In this document: piece after piece, positions 29,011 through 36,757 of the stretch | Layout: every line of letters starts with the position of its first letter | Numbering within the stretch: position 1 is the stretch's first letter | Assembly: GCA_019637995.1 (NCBI GenBank) | Contig: JAHBUQ010000004.1 | Span: 208,312-272,311, forward strand | Direction: 5' to 3' | Length of the DNA stretch: 64,000 bases | Origin: Ignavibacteriota bacterium | Lineage (GTDB): Bacteria > Bacteroidota > Ignavibacteria > Kapaibacteriales > UBA2268 | Notes under the pieces: generated by a model | Told to the model about the DNA's origin: nothing | The model's database searches: none | What the model saw: the letters and a program-made list of their open reading frames with translations, nothing else | Translations under genes and position numbers: made by a program

Positions 29011-30445
29011 TTATACTTTCAAAGCTCTGAGCCCGCTTTATACCGGTGCCGGCTCTGTTTTAGGTATCAAATCAGAACTTCGTAAACAGAAAGTGAAAAT
29101 TCAGAATAGCGAAGTTATCAACTCAAAATTTGCAAGTGAAAAAGACCGGCAACTTGCAATGACTGATATACTAAGTATTCTTTACACTCAAATCAGTCCT
29201 GATTACAGACTGAAAAGGCAACAGGATATTTGGAAAGAATTTAAGTCAGCTCTTATTAGCAGTTGCGGGTCAAAGTCTATATCAAGTTTCTTGACGAGAT
29301 ACGCTGAACGATTCGGTATAGGGCATTATGATATAATATTATCAAAATATCTCGATTTGTTTTCCGACGCCGAATTTTTGCAATATTTACCTGAAAATGC
29401 AGATTATTTGATTATGCAAATGAGGATTACACGGGAAGATAAAAATAGTAATTATAAACGGATTAAAGAGATTGATAAGCAATGCAAATCTTTAGTCGAG
29501 CTCTTAGACAAAGAAAGTAACAATATGTTTTTTGACGATACAGAAGCAAAACAACAATTAAACGAACTTTGGGCAGAACAAAAGCAACTCGAATTAAGCA
29601 AATCAGGGTTTGTTTTTGACATAGAAAATTATAAACAATCCGAGAGTAGTTTAACTTTTAAAAAAGATTTTGAGAATGTCCCCGTTTTTTCTGGCAATTC
29701 AATTGCAGGCATAATGCGGAGACTGACGATGGCTGATTATTTGAACAAATTAGAAGTTGATAGTCTGTTCGATTTTACTTATCATACACTTTTTACGGGT
29801 GGTACTTTAACTGAAAAGGTATCAGAAGAATTTGTAATCAAATTAGCAGAATTTCAGGAAAATATTCAGGAAAAACTTAGGTTAACTTTACAAAAGAAAT
29901 CAGAAATAGAAGGTAGCAACGAAGAAATTGTGCCTGAAAAAATCGAGAAACTTGCTTATTACTGCCCACCTTTACGGCTATTCGGTTCTGCAACAAAGGG
30001 TGGTATGATTGAATCAGAAATGATTGTCAGTAATGCACGATTGAAGTGTGCGGAGAATGGAAATGGTGATTCAACTCTATACAGTCTTATTCAGGATATA
30101 TTTTATACCCGGAAAGATTCTGAAAAAACAGAGCGGAATTTTGAGGTATTAGACACTTCAGAAGAAACACATCAGATGAAATATATTATGGAAACGTTGA
30201 TTGAGGGTTCTGAATTTGAGCACGATTTTGTGTTGAGAAGTCAAAATCAGTATATTTATGATTGTTTCCACGCAACATTAAAATTATTTACAGAATACCA
30301 TAGAATTGGTGGAAAATCGGCACGCGGACTTGGCAATATTGATTTAACAGACTTAAATGAACAAATAGACTACGACGCAGTAGTACGATATTATGCACAC
30401 CTTGAAACTAATAAAAATGAAATCAGGGAGTTTTTAGGTGTTTGA
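28997..30445 (+). CDS. csf2: Csf2/Cas7-like RAMP backbone protein with large insertion
   Basis: A 482-residue RAMP protein. KALSPLYTGAGSVLGIKSELRKQKV at the N-terminus, VPVFSGNSIAGIMRRL near residues 228-242, CPPLRLFGSATKGGMIESEM near 325, and GGKSARGLGNIDL near 439-451 are the expected elements of a Cas7/Csf2 crRNA-binding backbone subunit. Csf2 is usually about 330-350 residues. The extra length lies mainly in a charged, predicted helical block around residues 140-215 and another around 275-320. It overlaps cas6 by 14 bases and cysH by eight. Confidence 0.8.
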   Translation: MQKINYTFKALSPLYTGAGSVLGIKSELRKQKVKIQNSEVINSKFASEKDRQLAMTDILSILYTQISPDYRLKRQQDIWKEFKSALISSCGSKSISSFLTRYAERFGIGHYDIILSKYLDLFSDAEFLQYLPENADYLIMQMRITREDKNSNYKRIKEIDKQCKSLVELLDKESNNMFFDDTEAKQQLNELWAEQKQLELSKSGFVFDIENYKQSESSLTFKKDFENVPVFSGNSIAGIMRRLTMADYLNKLEVDSLFDFTYHTLFTGGTLTEKVSEEFVIKLAEFQENIQEKLRLTLQKKSEIEGSNEEIVPEKIEKLAYYCPPLRLFGSATKGGMIESEMIVSNARLKCAENGNGDSTLYSLIQDIFYTRKDSEKTERNFEVLDTSEETHQMKYIMETLIEGSEFEHDFVLRSQNQYIYDCFHATLKLFTEYHRIGGKSARGLGNIDLTDLNEQIDYDAVVRYYAHLETNKNEIREFLGV

Positions 30446-31142
30446 TAATCGTATAAAACAAATATTTGATACAATTAATAAATCTTTTGAAACAATAAAT
30501 AAACCCTATTTATCAATAAGCTGGGGTAAAGATTCGATATTATTGCTCTATTTTGTAAGGCAAGTAAACCCTAAAGTGAAATGTGTTTATTTAAATTCAG
30601 GATATGCCCTACCAGACACTTACGAAGTAAGGGATAGATTGCTACAAGAGTGGGATATGAATTATAGCGAGATAAAATCAGATTATTTCGCTATAAAGGA
30701 CTTTAAACCACCAGACCAAAGGACTAAACAAGAACAAAAAAAATATGTTGATATATTAAAAAAAATTCCTTTTGATAAATTTGCTAAAGAAAATGGATAT
30801 GACGGGAATTTCTGGGGTATCAGGGCTTGTGAATCTATTGGTCGTAAACATTTAATAAAAACGAATGGTTTATTGTTCAAAAGTTCAAATGGATTATATC
30901 GTAGCTCCCCAATCGGATGGGTAACAAACGAGGAATTGTGGTATTTTTATGATAAATTTAATATACCAATGAATCTAATTTATACAAAGACTAAATTTAT
31001 CAATAAAGACCAAATAAGAAATACTGGATGGCTAAGCACTGATGGAGAAGATAGAGGGCGTATAATATGGTTGCGTCATTATTACCCGCAACAATATAAA
31101 AAATTAATAACTATGTACCCATACTTAAGAGGAATAACATGA
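30438..31142 (+). CDS. CysH-like PP-loop (PAPS-reductase family) protein in the csf operon
   Basis: A 234-residue protein. SWGKDS at residues 28-33 is the ATP-binding PP-loop (SxGKDS) of adenylyl/phosphoadenylyl-sulfate reductase relatives, followed by CVYLNSGYALPDTYEVRD and NFWGIRACES. The CysH C-terminal cysteine motif (ECGxH) of true assimilatory reductases is absent. CysH-like genes are known companions of type IV-B CRISPR loci, with unknown function. It sits between csf2 and csf3 with an overlap on each side, so it belongs to the operon. Confidence 0.82.
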   Translation: MFDNRIKQIFDTINKSFETINKPYLSISWGKDSILLLYFVRQVNPKVKCVYLNSGYALPDTYEVRDRLLQEWDMNYSEIKSDYFAIKDFKPPDQRTKQEQKKYVDILKKIPFDKFAKENGYDGNFWGIRACESIGRKHLIKTNGLLFKSSNGLYRSSPIGWVTNEELWYFYDKFNIPMNLIYTKTKFINKDQIRNTGWLSTDGEDRGRIIWLRHYYPQQYKKLITMYPYLRGIT

Positions 31143-31747
31143 GATACCAAATAACCTTTAAAATGAAGTCGCCGATTATCGTTTATGAACCGATAATGTT
31201 TGACAGTTTATTGTTGTATGCTTATATTAAAGATAAATTAGGTTACGTACCGCAGTTACTGGAAATTGATGACGGAAGTGATGTTGAGTTACCTGAAACT
31301 CTTTTAAATAAGCACGAAAGCGGGGTTTATTTATCGTCAATTATGCAGTCTGACGACGAACCTTTACTTGATTTAAGCAACTTTACTAAGCATTTTCATA
31401 AAAGAAATATTGATTTAGTTGAGAATAAAAAGTTGAAAATTCTAACAAGCAAAGGGCAGTATAAGAGCTATAATTTACCTTATGAAACTAAGAATTACGA
31501 ATCAGTATATTTCGTTATTGATACTGAAAATATTAATGAAGTAATAGAATTATTGAGTAAACACATTTATAGTTTAGGTAAAAAACGTAATCGTGGGTAT
31601 GGATTAATTGACAATATCTCTTATGAAATGACGGATAAAGCAATATTACGTCCTGCCCCTGACGATAACGGTGATTTGTATTTGCCGATAAAACCACCTT
31701 ATTGGCGGATAAATGCTTTAATTACTCAAAAATTGGTAGAAATATAA
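31139..31747 (+). CDS. csf3: Csf3/Cas5-like RAMP protein
   Basis: A 202-residue protein. YQITFKMKSPIIVYEPIMFDSLLLYAYIKD at the N-terminus resembles the Csf3/Cas5 start (RAMP strand, then 'FDSLLxYA'). LGKKRNRGYGLIDNI near residues 146-158 is a Gly-rich RAMP loop, followed by the DLYLPIKPPYWR C-terminal stretch. Csf3 caps the 5' crRNA handle. It starts inside the cysH stop codon and is the last gene before a strong terminator. Confidence 0.75.
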   Translation: MRYQITFKMKSPIIVYEPIMFDSLLLYAYIKDKLGYVPQLLEIDDGSDVELPETLLNKHESGVYLSSIMQSDDEPLLDLSNFTKHFHKRNIDLVENKKLKILTSKGQYKSYNLPYETKNYESVYFVIDTENINEVIELLSKHIYSLGKKRNRGYGLIDNISYEMTDKAILRPAPDDNGDLYLPIKPPYWRINALITQKLVEI

Positions 31748-31769
31748 GGGGCTAAGACGCCCCTTTTTT
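31748..31769 (+). terminator. Terminator of the csf operon
   Basis: The hairpin GGGGC, six-base loop, GCCCC is followed by six T residues directly after the csf3 stop codon. It marks a defined 3' end of the five-gene operon. Confidence 0.85.
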
Positions 31770-31892
31770 CCTAAGCGGATAGATGTATTTAAGTTCTCAA
31801 TTCTAATATAGTTCGATTAAGATTTAATGATTATAGTGAAAATTAGATTACAAAGTAAACAATAAGTCTCTTTTCATTTAATTATTCCTTCT

Positions 31893-31979
31893 TTATTTAA
31901 CAAACTTAATTAATCCGTTCTCAGTTCTTACGAAGTACACACCTTTGGGCAGGACCGAGACATATGTTAATTGAAAATA
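31893..31979 (-). pseudogene. Remnant of a type IX secretion C-terminal sorting tail
   Basis: Read leftward, an open segment of 28 codons ends in LPKGVYFVRTENGLIKFVK followed by TAA. This is the last strand pair of a type A C-terminal sorting domain (pattern L..G.Y.V.......KFVK). It begins right after a TGA in its own frame and has no start or cargo domain. The 3' end of the 442-residue gene overlaps its beginning. It looks like the tail of a chromosomal surface-protein gene cut off by insertion of other DNA. Confidence 0.7.
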
Positions 31980-33295
31980 TCATTCCTCATTTTTTCATAA
32001 TCGTAATTAGCTCTTATCCAACAATTACAACCAATATGATGAGGTAAAATTGGAATATGTTTAACAGGATATTCTCTTTCCCCCTCTGATTCGCAACACG
32101 GACAATTGTTATTATTTGAGGAATTGAACAAGTTAAATGATTTAACATTATTCAAATCTTGAATAGAATTAAAATGATTAACACAAGTATTGAATGTATT
32201 TATTACTAATTCAGCTTCTTCTTTATGATATTGCCAAGTCATAGAAATAACAGATAAATCAATATCAGAATATTTTTCCGGTAGAGGTTTGATTTTAAAC
32301 AACTCTCTAAAGGAAACAAACCTATTTATTCTTTCCATAGCTTTGTTATTATTGAGAATAAAGTCAACAGCTTGAGCTTTCCTTTTATACTCCTTGTCGG
32401 TGTTCTGTGCGATGCTATTTAGTTGTTTCAGTGTTAGATTGATTAGAATTTCTTCCAATGGAATATCTTCACCTTTTATCGCTAATCCATTACTAACTAA
32501 ATTCTCGAAACTGGTTCTATAATCTGTACCTGATTCAGCAACAAAAATCTTGTCCATTTTATCACAATTCCAAAGATAGAAATCAATTGTTTCAAATCCA
32601 TAATCTTCAATTAAATCATCATCTAATGTGATATCATTTGGTTCATAATTAAAGAGAATGTCAAGATTACAATCTGGTCTGATGTGTAGTTGTTGAACTG
32701 CTCTCATCTTGAATTCTTTAAAAAGGTCATCTCTGTCTCTTTCCCCTAATAATTCCCATTCTCTGGAAAGCATAACTTCCTTTTCTATATTCTCTAGATA
32801 TAATGCTTTATATTTTCTTTTATAATCTTCTATTTCCTTAATTTTTATATTTTTGGCAGCAAAAAGATGTATTAATTTTCTTCTTTTTTCTCCGAAATAA
32901 ATTGACTTATTTTCAAGAATTTCTTTTACTGATAAAGCAATGTTTTTTTCAGGGTGTAAAACAGTAATTGAAAATGAAGCACCACTATTTACAACCCAAC
33001 CGTTTATTGAATCCCCAGTTAATTCTCCAAATGTATTATCGTTAATTATTTCAAAATTACTATTAGTTGTAGTTCTGATTGTTATTTCTATTGATTCTTT
33101 TAGAGCCTCTTTAATCTGACTTGTTAATACATCCTCTTTAACAGTATCATCATTAGAAATATTGGAAATATTTTCATTTGCTTTTATATTAACCGGATTC
33201 ACTTTCTTGTTACTCTTTTTTATAAGTTTAATTATGCCGTATATTATTAGTGCTGGCATTCCAAATAAAAGTAGAATTCCTATTACGATATCCAT
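31967..33295 (-). CDS. Membrane-anchored hypothetical protein with C-terminal Cys/His cluster
   Basis: A 442-residue protein with one N-terminal membrane helix (residues 3-24, then Lys-rich). A charged, mostly helical body is followed by a C-terminal cluster with CPCC, HIPILPHHIGCNCW, probably metal-binding. The last part faintly recalls the 'P.H..C.C' end of MuF-type phage proteins. I recognise no family. It is the last gene of the leftward lysogeny-side transcript. Confidence 0.6.
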   Translation of the reverse strand: MDIVIGILLLFGMPALIIYGIIKLIKKSNKKVNPVNIKANENISNISNDDTVKEDVLTSQIKEALKESIEITIRTTTNSNFEIINDNTFGELTGDSINGWVVNSGASFSITVLHPEKNIALSVKEILENKSIYFGEKRRKLIHLFAAKNIKIKEIEDYKRKYKALYLENIEKEVMLSREWELLGERDRDDLFKEFKMRAVQQLHIRPDCNLDILFNYEPNDITLDDDLIEDYGFETIDFYLWNCDKMDKIFVAESGTDYRTSFENLVSNGLAIKGEDIPLEEILINLTLKQLNSIAQNTDKEYKRKAQAVDFILNNNKAMERINRFVSFRELFKIKPLPEKYSDIDLSVISMTWQYHKEEAELVINTFNTCVNHFNSIQDLNNVKSFNLFNSSNNNNCPCCESEGEREYPVKHIPILPHHIGCNCWIRANYDYEKMRNDIFN

Positions 33296-33314
33296 AAATC
33301 ACCTGTAAATTAAT

Positions 33315-33812
33315 TTAAAAAATCTTAATATTAAAACCAAACATTAAATCAAAAATAGTACTTTTGAAATCATAAGTATAAATTGAGCTGGATATAGTTA
33401 TACCAACTAAATCAGATTTTGGATAATCTATTCCGAGTGACAATCTACCGGATAAATCATCAGAGTCATAAGAAATAACTTTACCTAATCCAAGAGCGAT
33501 ATATATTCCGGATTGCTCAAAAAGATAATTCTTAACTGATATAAGCAAACACTCTACATTCATATTCAGATTGTCAGATTTACCAACCGGAATACTACGG
33601 AGTAGCAGTGAATTATGGAAATAATCTATGGAAATATTTAATATACTATCTATTAAAACTGTTTCAATATTTGCAGATAAAGCTTGACCGGAAATGTCTG
33701 CAGAACTTTCTTGGAAGTTGTTAAGAAGTCCAATATTCCCGCCAATGTAAACCTGAGAACTCAAGTTTATAGCGATAAAAAATATAGCGAGTGTGGACAG
33801 CAAATATTTCAT
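33315..33812 (-). CDS. Secreted hypothetical protein, beta-rich
   Basis: A protein of about 165 residues. The start MKYLLSTLAIFFIAINLSSQ at 33812 is a signal peptide and overlaps the S24-protein stop (TGATG), so I prefer it to the eight-codon longer frame. The mature part alternates hydrophobic and polar residues and ends in Phe, as in small outer-membrane barrels. It is translationally coupled to the repressor gene, so it is probably expressed in the lysogen. Confidence 0.6.
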   Translation of the reverse strand: MKYLLSTLAIFFIAINLSSQVYIGGNIGLLNNFQESSADISGQALSANIETVLIDSILNISIDYFHNSLLLRSIPVGKSDNLNMNVECLLISVKNYLFEQSGIYIALGLGKVISYDSDDLSGRLSLGIDYPKSDLVGITISSSIYTYDFKSTIFDLMFGFNIKIF

Positions 33813-34246
33813 CAGACATCTTTTATTACTTTCCAAACAATACCAACAATAATACAGGTATCTTCTTCATATACCCTTATTGGTTCGTAGTCCTGATTAA
33901 TTGATGTCAGATGTAAGCAAACAGCCCCCGGGTCAAATAACTTGACCATTAAGTTATCATTAAGCACAACGGCAACTATATCACCTTTCTTTGGCTTAAT
34001 TTTGCTTGTATTAACAATCAACATATCACCATCTTCAATCAATGGAGACATTGAATCACCTTTTACAGTGATTATATTATGAACTTTTTCATCTATTCCC
34101 GGTATAGCGGGCAACTCAATATACTCAATTCCATCATTTATGTTGTAGCCGTTACCACCGGTAAAGGATGAAACAAACTTTTGAATATCTATTGTTCCGA
34201 CTTTGTAAATACTTTTAATGTTTGTGCTAATAGCTCCTCTTGCCAT
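33812..34246 (-). CDS. S24 (LexA/CI-type) peptidase-domain repressor component
   Basis: A 144-residue protein. ITVKGDSMSPLIEDGDMLIV contains the catalytic Ser of S24 self-cleaving repressors (GDSM), and VVLNDNLMVKLFD supplies the Lys region. It lacks its own helix-turn-helix. The DNA-binding domain is in the next gene upstream, 12 bases away, so the two together look like a split phage repressor. Confidence 0.8.
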   Translation of the reverse strand: MARGAISTNIKSIYKVGTIDIQKFVSSFTGGNGYNINDGIEYIELPAIPGIDEKVHNIITVKGDSMSPLIEDGDMLIVNTSKIKPKKGDIVAVVLNDNLMVKLFDPGAVCLHLTSINQDYEPIRVYEEDTCIIVGIVWKVIKDV

Positions 34247-34258
34247 ATAAATCCTTAT

Positions 34259-34642
34259 TTATATCAATTCATCAACTAATGAATCATTTAGCTTATTTAG
34301 ATATTCTTTTAATATCTCTCTTGCTTTTATTTTCTCTTCTTTTGAAAGCTCATTTATTATAGGTAATCGAACTGTTCCGGAAACTTCTGTAAAGTCTGCA
34401 TTGCTTTGAACCTGCTCTTTATTATTTTCACGAAGCATCTCACCTTCTCCGGTGAGATACCAATTGTAATTAAGATTAGCTTTCGATAAAAGCGGTAATA
34501 TTTTCGAGGAATAAGTGCTTTTCTTTCCTGGTCCTAAATATTTATCAGAACCACTCAAAGCAATACCTATTTTCTTGGCAAAATGGTCATAAGACCAGCC
34601 CATTTTAGATAAAAATATTTCCAATCTTTCAGATGGTTGCAT
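34259..34642 (-). CDS. Helix-turn-helix repressor component
   Basis: A 127-residue protein. The N-terminus MQPSERLEIFLSKMGWSYDHFAKKIGIALSGSDKYL fits a lambda-repressor-like HTH, followed by NLNYNWYLTGEGEML, a motif common just after the HTH in CI-like proteins of Bacteroidota phages. The C-terminus is helical and charged. Together with the S24 protein it likely controls the divergent early operon. Confidence 0.75.
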   Translation of the reverse strand: MQPSERLEIFLSKMGWSYDHFAKKIGIALSGSDKYLGPGKKSTYSSKILPLLSKANLNYNWYLTGEGEMLRENNKEQVQSNADFTEVSGTVRLPIINELSKEEKIKAREILKEYLNKLNDSLVDELI

Positions 34643-34684
34643 ATCCCTAAAAATAAATATTAAAAAAATATAAAAAATATCAAA

Positions 34685-34731
34685 ATCTCGAAAATTTTAT
34701 TTGCACATCTCGAAAACTTTCCTTATTTTTG
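34685..34731 (+). promoter_or_regulatory. Early phage promoter with overlapping repeat operators
   Basis: TTTG at 34700-34703 and TATTTTTG at 34724-34731 (20-base spacer) form a Bacteroidota-type promoter towards the early genes. Two direct copies of ATCTCGAAAA, at 34685-34694 and 34707-34716, lie 22 bases apart (two helical turns) and flank the -33 element. This is the layout expected for repressor operators. The remaining leader to 34848 contains a CCGGTC/GACCGG inverted repeat (34790-34822). Confidence 0.55.
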
Positions 34732-34848
34732 TATTAAGATTTTAAACATATTAAAAATATTTAAAATCTTTTATAATGTTCTTTTAAAACCGGTCAGCAT
34801 AATTGAGAAGATGACAGACCGGATATTTAGAAACAAATTGTTACTGTT

Positions 34849-35046
34849 ATGGAAAAATTCTTTACAATCGAAGTATCCGGCAAATTCCCGGTGAAACTTG
34901 ACGCTAAAACGGCTGTCGCTGTAAGCAGTCAGTTAAACATTATTATTGATAATCTGAAAAAAATTCAGAAAGTCTGTAACATTAATTTTAAAACACCGGA
35001 TGCTGATAACATCGAATTTCAGGACTATCTCCAAATAATTAATTGA
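34849..35046 (+). CDS. Hypothetical early phage protein
   Basis: A 65-residue acidic/hydrophobic protein, first gene of the rightward early operon. VSSQLNIIIDNLKKIQKVC suggests an amphipathic helix. No family recognised. Confidence 0.55.
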   Translation: MEKFFTIEVSGKFPVKLDAKTAVAVSSQLNIIIDNLKKIQKVCNINFKTPDADNIEFQDYLQIIN

Positions 35047-35084
35047 AATTGAAATTATTTTACTACACAAATATATGTATAGTT

Positions 35085-35285
35085 ATGTTAATATCCAAAA
35101 AAAATATTGAAAAAAATCTACAAAAGCCAAGAATGGTTTTAGAACTTGCAAAAGTTCATCGAAAAAGATTAAATCTTTTGATGAAAAGAACAAATACTGC
35201 TTCCCAAACCAGACTAATATCTGCTTTAATTGATGCTGCATATGAAGAATATTTCCCAAATAATTCAGGAGAAGAATATGAATAA
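35085..35285 (+). CDS. Hypothetical early phage protein, basic
   Basis: A 66-residue Lys/Arg-rich protein. LAKVHRKRLNLLMKRTNTASQTRLISALIDAAY has the strand-helix-helix rhythm of small ribbon-helix-helix DNA-binding proteins, which is only a suggestion. ATG at 35085 is preferred to an upstream TTG. It overlaps the next gene by eight bases. Confidence 0.5.
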   Translation: MLISKKNIEKNLQKPRMVLELAKVHRKRLNLLMKRTNTASQTRLISALIDAAYEEYFPNNSGEEYE

Positions 35286-35511
35286 TTCCCAAATAGTCGA
35301 AAGACTGACTGAAATTAAAGAGCAAATTCTCGAATTGCTCGAAGAAGCCAAAGACATTCTGCCTAAAGGTATGACTAAAGAACGTGCCAAGAGTTATTGG
35401 TATGTTCATATCCAAACAGCAATACTCAATGAGCACGAATATTTAGGTGGCTCGATGGTAACTATGGATGATACAATTTTTGAACTAAGTTCTGGAGAAA
35501 ATCATGAATAA
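35278..35511 (+). CDS. Hypothetical early phage protein
   Basis: A 77-residue protein starting at ATG 35278, preceded by GGAG. The N-terminal half (IVERLTEIKEQILELLEEAKDIL) is a likely coiled-coil or amphipathic helix; the second half is soluble. No family recognised. Confidence 0.55.
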   Translation: MNNSQIVERLTEIKEQILELLEEAKDILPKGMTKERAKSYWYVHIQTAILNEHEYLGGSMVTMDDTIFELSSGENHE

Positions 35512-35716
35512 TTCAAGGTGTCGCAGTTGCGGTCAGGCTATTAAGTTTCTGAAAACACATAAAGGGCATTTGATGCCGGTAGATTCAGAAAGCGTTGGAG
35601 ACAATGATGTTTCATTTGATAAGGATATTCACAAATCACATTTTGCGACTTGTCCGAATGCAAATAAGCACAGAAAAAGTCACAAATCAAAATTATCAGT
35701 ATCAATAGGAGCATAA
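35504..35716 (+). CDS. Small zinc-ribbon-like phage protein
   Basis: A 70-residue protein with CRSCG near residue 5 and HFATCPNANKH near 46, giving a CxxC...H...C arrangement that could bind zinc. Similar small proteins occur in many phage early regions without known function. It overlaps the preceding gene by eight bases. Confidence 0.55.
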   Translation: MNNSRCRSCGQAIKFLKTHKGHLMPVDSESVGDNDVSFDKDIHKSHFATCPNANKHRKSHKSKLSVSIGA

Positions 35717-35718
35717 TC

Positions 35719-35979
35719 ATGCAAAACGAAATCGAAACAACATATACAACCAAAGCCGGAAAAGTATTAGCCGAGCAGTTGGTTGGACATATCTACCGGG
35801 CAGAAGTTCCGGAGAACTGGGACGAGTGTATTCACTCAATCGCAGTTGAATTAAGCAGACGTGCCGAAGCAGAAAATCCCTTTCCGGTAGGAAGTATCAT
35901 CATCGGAGAACTTGCAAAGCATTGTGATAACTATATGAGAAATAACAGAGTTTTTGTAACAATAAATGAGGTTAATTAG
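35719..35979 (+). CDS. Hypothetical early phage protein
   Basis: An 86-residue soluble protein with AGGAG nine bases upstream of its start. No recognisable motif. It starts two bases after the preceding stop, consistent with one polycistronic early transcript. Confidence 0.5.
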   Translation: MQNEIETTYTTKAGKVLAEQLVGHIYRAEVPENWDECIHSIAVELSRRAEAENPFPVGSIIIGELAKHCDNYMRNNRVFVTINEVN

Positions 35980-35981
35980 TA

Positions 35982-36161
35982 ATGGAATTGCAAACCAAAA
36001 AAAAGAAAAAAGGTAGTACAGTTAAATACTTGTCAGTGCCAAGAAATCCCCAGATTGAAAAGCTGGTGAAGACTTATGCTGAGCAGGAAGACCGCACTAT
36101 ACCTAATGCTTTATTGCAGCTTGTTAAAGCAGGTTTAAGTCATGTTGGACTTTTAAACTGA
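35982..36161 (+). CDS. Small ribbon-helix-helix-like protein
   Basis: A 59-residue protein. A Lys-rich start (KKKKK) is followed by YLSVPRNPQIEKLVKTYAE and then ALLQLVKAGLSHV, consistent with the beta strand and two helices of CopG/Arc-type DNA-binding proteins. It lies two bases after the preceding stop and eight before the next start, which supports it as a real gene. Confidence 0.5.
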   Translation: MELQTKKKKKGSTVKYLSVPRNPQIEKLVKTYAEQEDRTIPNALLQLVKAGLSHVGLLN

Positions 36162-36168
36162 GAATGAC

Positions 36169-36351
36169 ATGAAAAACAATAAACAAATTGCATTAGAAAA
36201 ATTCGACATCTTTATTGAGTGGATAAGTAAAGATTTACTTAATGAAAGGCAAATAGAGATGATTGAAGATTGCCGTAGAAGTTTGGAATCAGACTTTGAC
36301 AGTGAAATAACTTATTTAGACAATTGCCAAAGATTATCAGAAATGCTATAA
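36169..36351 (+). CDS. Hypothetical early phage protein
   Basis: A 60-residue helical, acidic protein without recognisable motif. Its last base is shared with the next start codon (TAATG), supporting translation of both. Confidence 0.45.
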   Translation: MKNNKQIALEKFDIFIEWISKDLLNERQIEMIEDCRRSLESDFDSEITYLDNCQRLSEML

Positions 36352-36746
36352 TGGATTACCGTAGATTTAATATTGCCGAACTTTCAAGAGAAACCAAGAC
36401 CGGAAGAACCACTCTTCACGAATGGATTCGTAATGGCTGGCTTGAGCATGTGCAAATCGTTGGAAGCAGAAAGAAATACTCTATAGATGGATTTCTGAAA
36501 GCTGAAAAGATTGCTCTGACAGAAGCTACAAGACAAGAAGCTATTGAAATGGCAGGTCATATTAAAAATACTTCAAAAAATGATTACAGCAGTTTCACCG
36601 GTAACCGCAAAGTAAGAACAATTCCGGATGAATGGTTTGATAATCTTGATACCATAATTGCTCTGGAAGACCAAAAAAAAACTCTTGCCGCAAAGAGTAC
36701 GAAAAATCACGGCAAGAGAATTACAAATAATTTTTCACAAAAATAA
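36351..36746 (+). CDS. Excisionase/MerR-like HTH protein
   Basis: A 131-residue protein from ATG 36351. FNIAELSRETKTGRTTLHEWIRNGWLEHVQIVGSRKKYSIDGFLK is a winged-helix pattern of MerR/Xis type, with the wing and a following basic region. It may regulate early genes or act in excision. The longer frame from 36324 overlaps the preceding gene and is less likely. Confidence 0.6.
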   Translation: MDYRRFNIAELSRETKTGRTTLHEWIRNGWLEHVQIVGSRKKYSIDGFLKAEKIALTEATRQEAIEMAGHIKNTSKNDYSSFTGNRKVRTIPDEWFDNLDTIIALEDQKKTLAAKSTKNHGKRITNNFSQK

Positions 36747-36757
36747 GGATTTATCCT

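Noticed and set aside
30438..31142. Assimilatory PAPS reductase (true cysH) of the host
   Set aside because: The ECGxH motif is absent, no other sulfate-assimilation genes are adjacent, and the gene overlaps csf2 and csf3.
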